Part shown: positions 62,001 through 64,000 of the stretch, piece by piece
How the letters are laid out: every line of letters starts with the position of its first letter
Position numbering within the stretch: position 1 is the stretch's first letter
Assembly: GCF_000006565.2 (NCBI RefSeq)
Contig: NC_031472.1
Coordinates: 706,727-770,726, forward strand
Reading direction: 5' to 3'
Length of the DNA: 64,000 nt
Source: Toxoplasma gondii ME49
Taxonomy: Eukaryota > Apicomplexa > Conoidasida > Eucoccidiorida > Sarcocystidae
Translations under genes and position numbers: made by a program
The notes under the pieces: generated by a model
The model's database searches: none
What the model was told of the DNA's origin: nothing
What the model saw: only the letters and a program-made list of their open reading frames with translations

Positions 62001-62797
62001 AGAACGAAAGTCTTCTCAGTCGCGTCGGCTTGTGAACTGAGGGACCTTCCGTTCGGTGTGCTGCCGTCGCAGGAGGGCAGAACTTTTTCTCGACTTCTTT
62101 CCGGATCGCTGGCGGGGGCGACGCTGACGGTCAAGACAGACGCGTGGAGTGTTGGCTTCGCGAGGCGGTCAGGTTTTCGCGAAAAACGCGTGCATTTTCT
62201 CCAGAAAATCGACGTCCGCACCCGAGATCTCCTCGAATCAGTCCGGCGGCCGTTCTTTTTCTCGCTTTTCTCGGCGCAAACTCGCGAGAAAGGCGCACAC
62301 ACTGCGACGGGGGTGTGTGCTGTCTCCTGCTTCTGCAATCTCTCTTCTTCTGCCTTCCTTCTTTCTACTCCAAATCGAGAATCGAGCGTTTTCCCCTCGT
62401 CCTCCCCGGCAACCTCTTCTGCGCCTCCCTTCCAGCGCTTTTCCTTCCTCTCCCAGTTGAATTGTCTCTTTCGTTTCTCCACCCTCTGTGGCTTTCGCCG
62501 TCTCGCTTCTGTTCCCTCCCGTTGCGATTCCCCTTCTCCACCGCGTCCTTCTCTTCTCGTCACAAAATCGTCGTCTAAGTCTTTGTCATTCGGCTGCGTC
62601 TTGTCTCTCCTCTTTGCGGTCTCGTCGCTCGCGGTTCCCTCGAGTCTTTCCGTCACGTTGCCTGTTGTCTCTCGCGCGTTGTCTCCTCGTCCCGCCGACG
62701 CGCTGTGCGACGCACTTGCCCTTCTGTGCAAGCTTTGGAACTTCTCTCTTTATCTTCCTCGTTTCTCCACTTCTGCGCTGGCTTCGTTCCTCTGGAA
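59045..62797. other. Spacer: CTL 3' end to RFC5-type 5' leader
   Basis: No supported gene in 3.75 kb. TA-rich runs occur near 59828-59845 and 59994-60009. At 61736-62801 both strands are open for 331 codons in overlapping frames; neither has a family motif. The plus-strand one is Ser/Arg/Phe-rich and pyrimidine-rich and abuts the RFC start, as expected for a leader. Confidence 0.5.
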
Positions 62798-64000
62798 ATG
62801 ATGGAAGCAGACGTTGCGAGCTCCTCAGAGCCGAAGAACCTCGGCAAAGCCCCCGAGAAGGCCAGCAGCCAGCTGCCTTCTGCACATGCAGACCGCGCCC
62901 TTCCTTGGGTTAGCCTTTTCTTCTCCCTTTGAGTCTTCTCCCCACCGGTGTCTCCTCATTTCCCTCTGCCTTTTCGTCCCGTTCTTCGTTCTCTCCTCTC
63001 CTTCTCCTTGCCGTCCTTCCCGTTGTTCTCTGCTCTTCTTCTCCTTGCCATCCTTCCCTTTGTTCTCTGCTCTTCTTCTCCTTGCCGTCCTTCCCTTTGT
63101 TCTCTGCTCTTCTTCTCCTTGCCGTCCTTCCCTTTGTTCTCTGCTCTTCTTCTCCTTGCCATCCTTCCCTTTGTTCTCTGCTCTTCTTCTCCTTGCCGTC
63201 CTTCCCTTTGTTCTCTGCTCTTCTTCTCCTTGTCATCCTTGCCATTTCTCTCGTTTTCTTCTCTCCCGTCGTCCTCTCACGCCGCGTTTTCTCTCTTCAC
63301 TGTCTTCTCGCCGTTCGTCTGCTACTCTCCATGTCAAGGCTCCTTAGTCCCGCCTATCACCTCTCTCTCTCTCCCCCGTGTTCTTCTTTCTCTCTCTTTT
63401 CCGTCTCCTCTCTTCCATCCTCCTCCTCCTCTGTTTCTTCTTCCTCCTCCTTTGTTTCTTCTTCCTCCGCTGTTTCATCTTCCTCCTCTGTTTCCTCTTC
63501 CTCCTCTGTTTCTTCTTCCTCCTCTGTCTGTCCTTTACCCTGGTCGCTGTCTGCACTCGTTCTCCTTTCCTGTCTCCGCTCAGCTCCTCTCGCGTCTCCC
63601 CGTGTCTTCTTTCTCTGGCTCGAACTCCCTTTTCTCTTCCCCGCCTTCTGACTCTTCTCTCTCCTTGAGCGGTGGAGACTGCATGCCAGTCGTCGCTTCT
63701 TCGAGATATGCGGGGGCTCTGTCTCGGCGAGGAGCTTGATTCGTCTTCCCATTTTTGGAGGTCGAACGTCTGCGTTTTCCAGACAGCCAGGTGTTTGCCC
63801 CGATCTTCTTTTCTCAGGTGGAAAAGTATCGCCCGGAGCGCCTTAGCGACGTCTTGGCCCACGACGACATCATCAGAACAAGTAAACAGGCAACTTGCAT
63901 TTCTCCGTCTCCGCGTTGTCTCCTGTGACCGCTCTCCTCTTCGGCCCGTTGTTACTCTTTCTCTCTTTCTCTCGTCTTTCAAAGCTTTTCTGCTCTCCGA
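62798..64000 (+). CDS. Replication factor C small subunit, RFC5/Rfc3-type (partial, first two exons)
   Basis: RFC is the pentameric AAA+ clamp loader that places PCNA on primed DNA in the nucleus. Exons 62798-62908 and 63818-63881 join in phase 0 and read ALPWVEKYRPERLSDVLAHD followed by DIIRT. The VEKYRP box is diagnostic of RFC small subunits, and LSDVLAHDDI fits the RFC5 type better than RFC2 or RFC4. Exon 2 ends in A/GTAAAC, and the rest, including Walker A, lies beyond the window. Two ATG codons in tandem (62798 and 62801) open the frame; either could be the start. The first 35 residues are a charged, non-conserved leader. Intron 1 is long (909 bp) and pyrimidine-rich with a 37-bp minisatellite. 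Confidence 0.88.
63000..63240. repeat. 37-bp minisatellite in RFC5-type intron 1
   Basis: About six copies with GTTCTCTGCTCTTCTTCTCC recurring at 37-bp steps (63025, 63062, 63099, 63136, 63173, 63210). Copies alternate between TTGCCGTCC and TTGCCATCC. The unit is almost pure pyrimidine on the plus strand. Confidence 0.95.
63415..63535. repeat. TCCTCCTCTGTTTCTTCT imperfect repeat in RFC5-type intron 1
   Basis: Pyrimidine-rich units of about 21-24 bp, each with a GTTTC or GTCTG word, lie about 280 bp upstream of the exon 2 acceptor. Confidence 0.75.

Noticed and set aside
61736..62801. Two overlapping 331-codon open frames, one on each strand
   Set aside because: Neither has a family motif, both are low in complexity and they shadow one another; the plus-strand one abuts the RFC5-type start and fits a pyrimidine-rich leader.

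Overview
The window is eukaryotic nuclear DNA from a tissue-cyst coccidian apicomplexan, most likely Toxoplasma gondii or a near relative such as Hammondia or Neospora. The basis is roughly balanced base composition, genes broken into many exons by GT-AG introns with pyrimidine-rich acceptors, very many TGCATGC words, (TA)n microsatellites confined to introns and spacers, and protein families with apicomplexan traits (long disordered extensions and Ser runs). No prokaryotic operons, ribosome binding sites, CRISPR arrays or insertion sequences were seen. All gene models are my own splices, built from homology, splice-site consensus and phase bookkeeping; no transcript evidence was available.

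Layout, left to right. 1-2960: spacer with no supported gene. 2961-12950 (minus): a ten-exon gene for condensin II subunit H2. 12951-15028: divergent promoter spacer. 15029-17876 (plus): five-exon ARL2 GTPase. 17877-21575: spacer with a 62-bp minisatellite. 21576-26375 (plus): six-exon WTAP-like subunit of the mRNA m6A methyltransferase complex. 26376-30284: convergent spacer with a short cox3-like stretch. 30285-38199 (minus): eleven-exon CDPK-like kinase with a long N-terminal extension. 38200-41359: spacer. 41360-43924 (minus): two-exon, two-KH-domain RNA-binding protein ending in a membrane anchor. 43925-50264: long spacer with one weak candidate open frame. 50265-59044 (plus): eleven-exon choline-transporter-like (CTL/SLC44) membrane protein. 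59045-62797: spacer. 62798-64000 (plus): first two exons of an RFC5-type clamp-loader subunit that runs off the window.

The genes do not form a pathway. They are housekeeping and signalling genes in the usual mixed order of a coccidian chromosome: chromosome condensation, tubulin/trafficking GTPase, RNA modification, calcium-type kinase signalling, RNA binding, membrane transport and DNA replication. The most unusual items are the kinase architecture, the tail-anchored KH protein, repeated strong splice donors inside one WTAP intron, a probable GC-AG intron in the CTL gene, and a palindromic GTGTACGTACAC word clustered around the CAP-H2/ARL2 divergent promoter.
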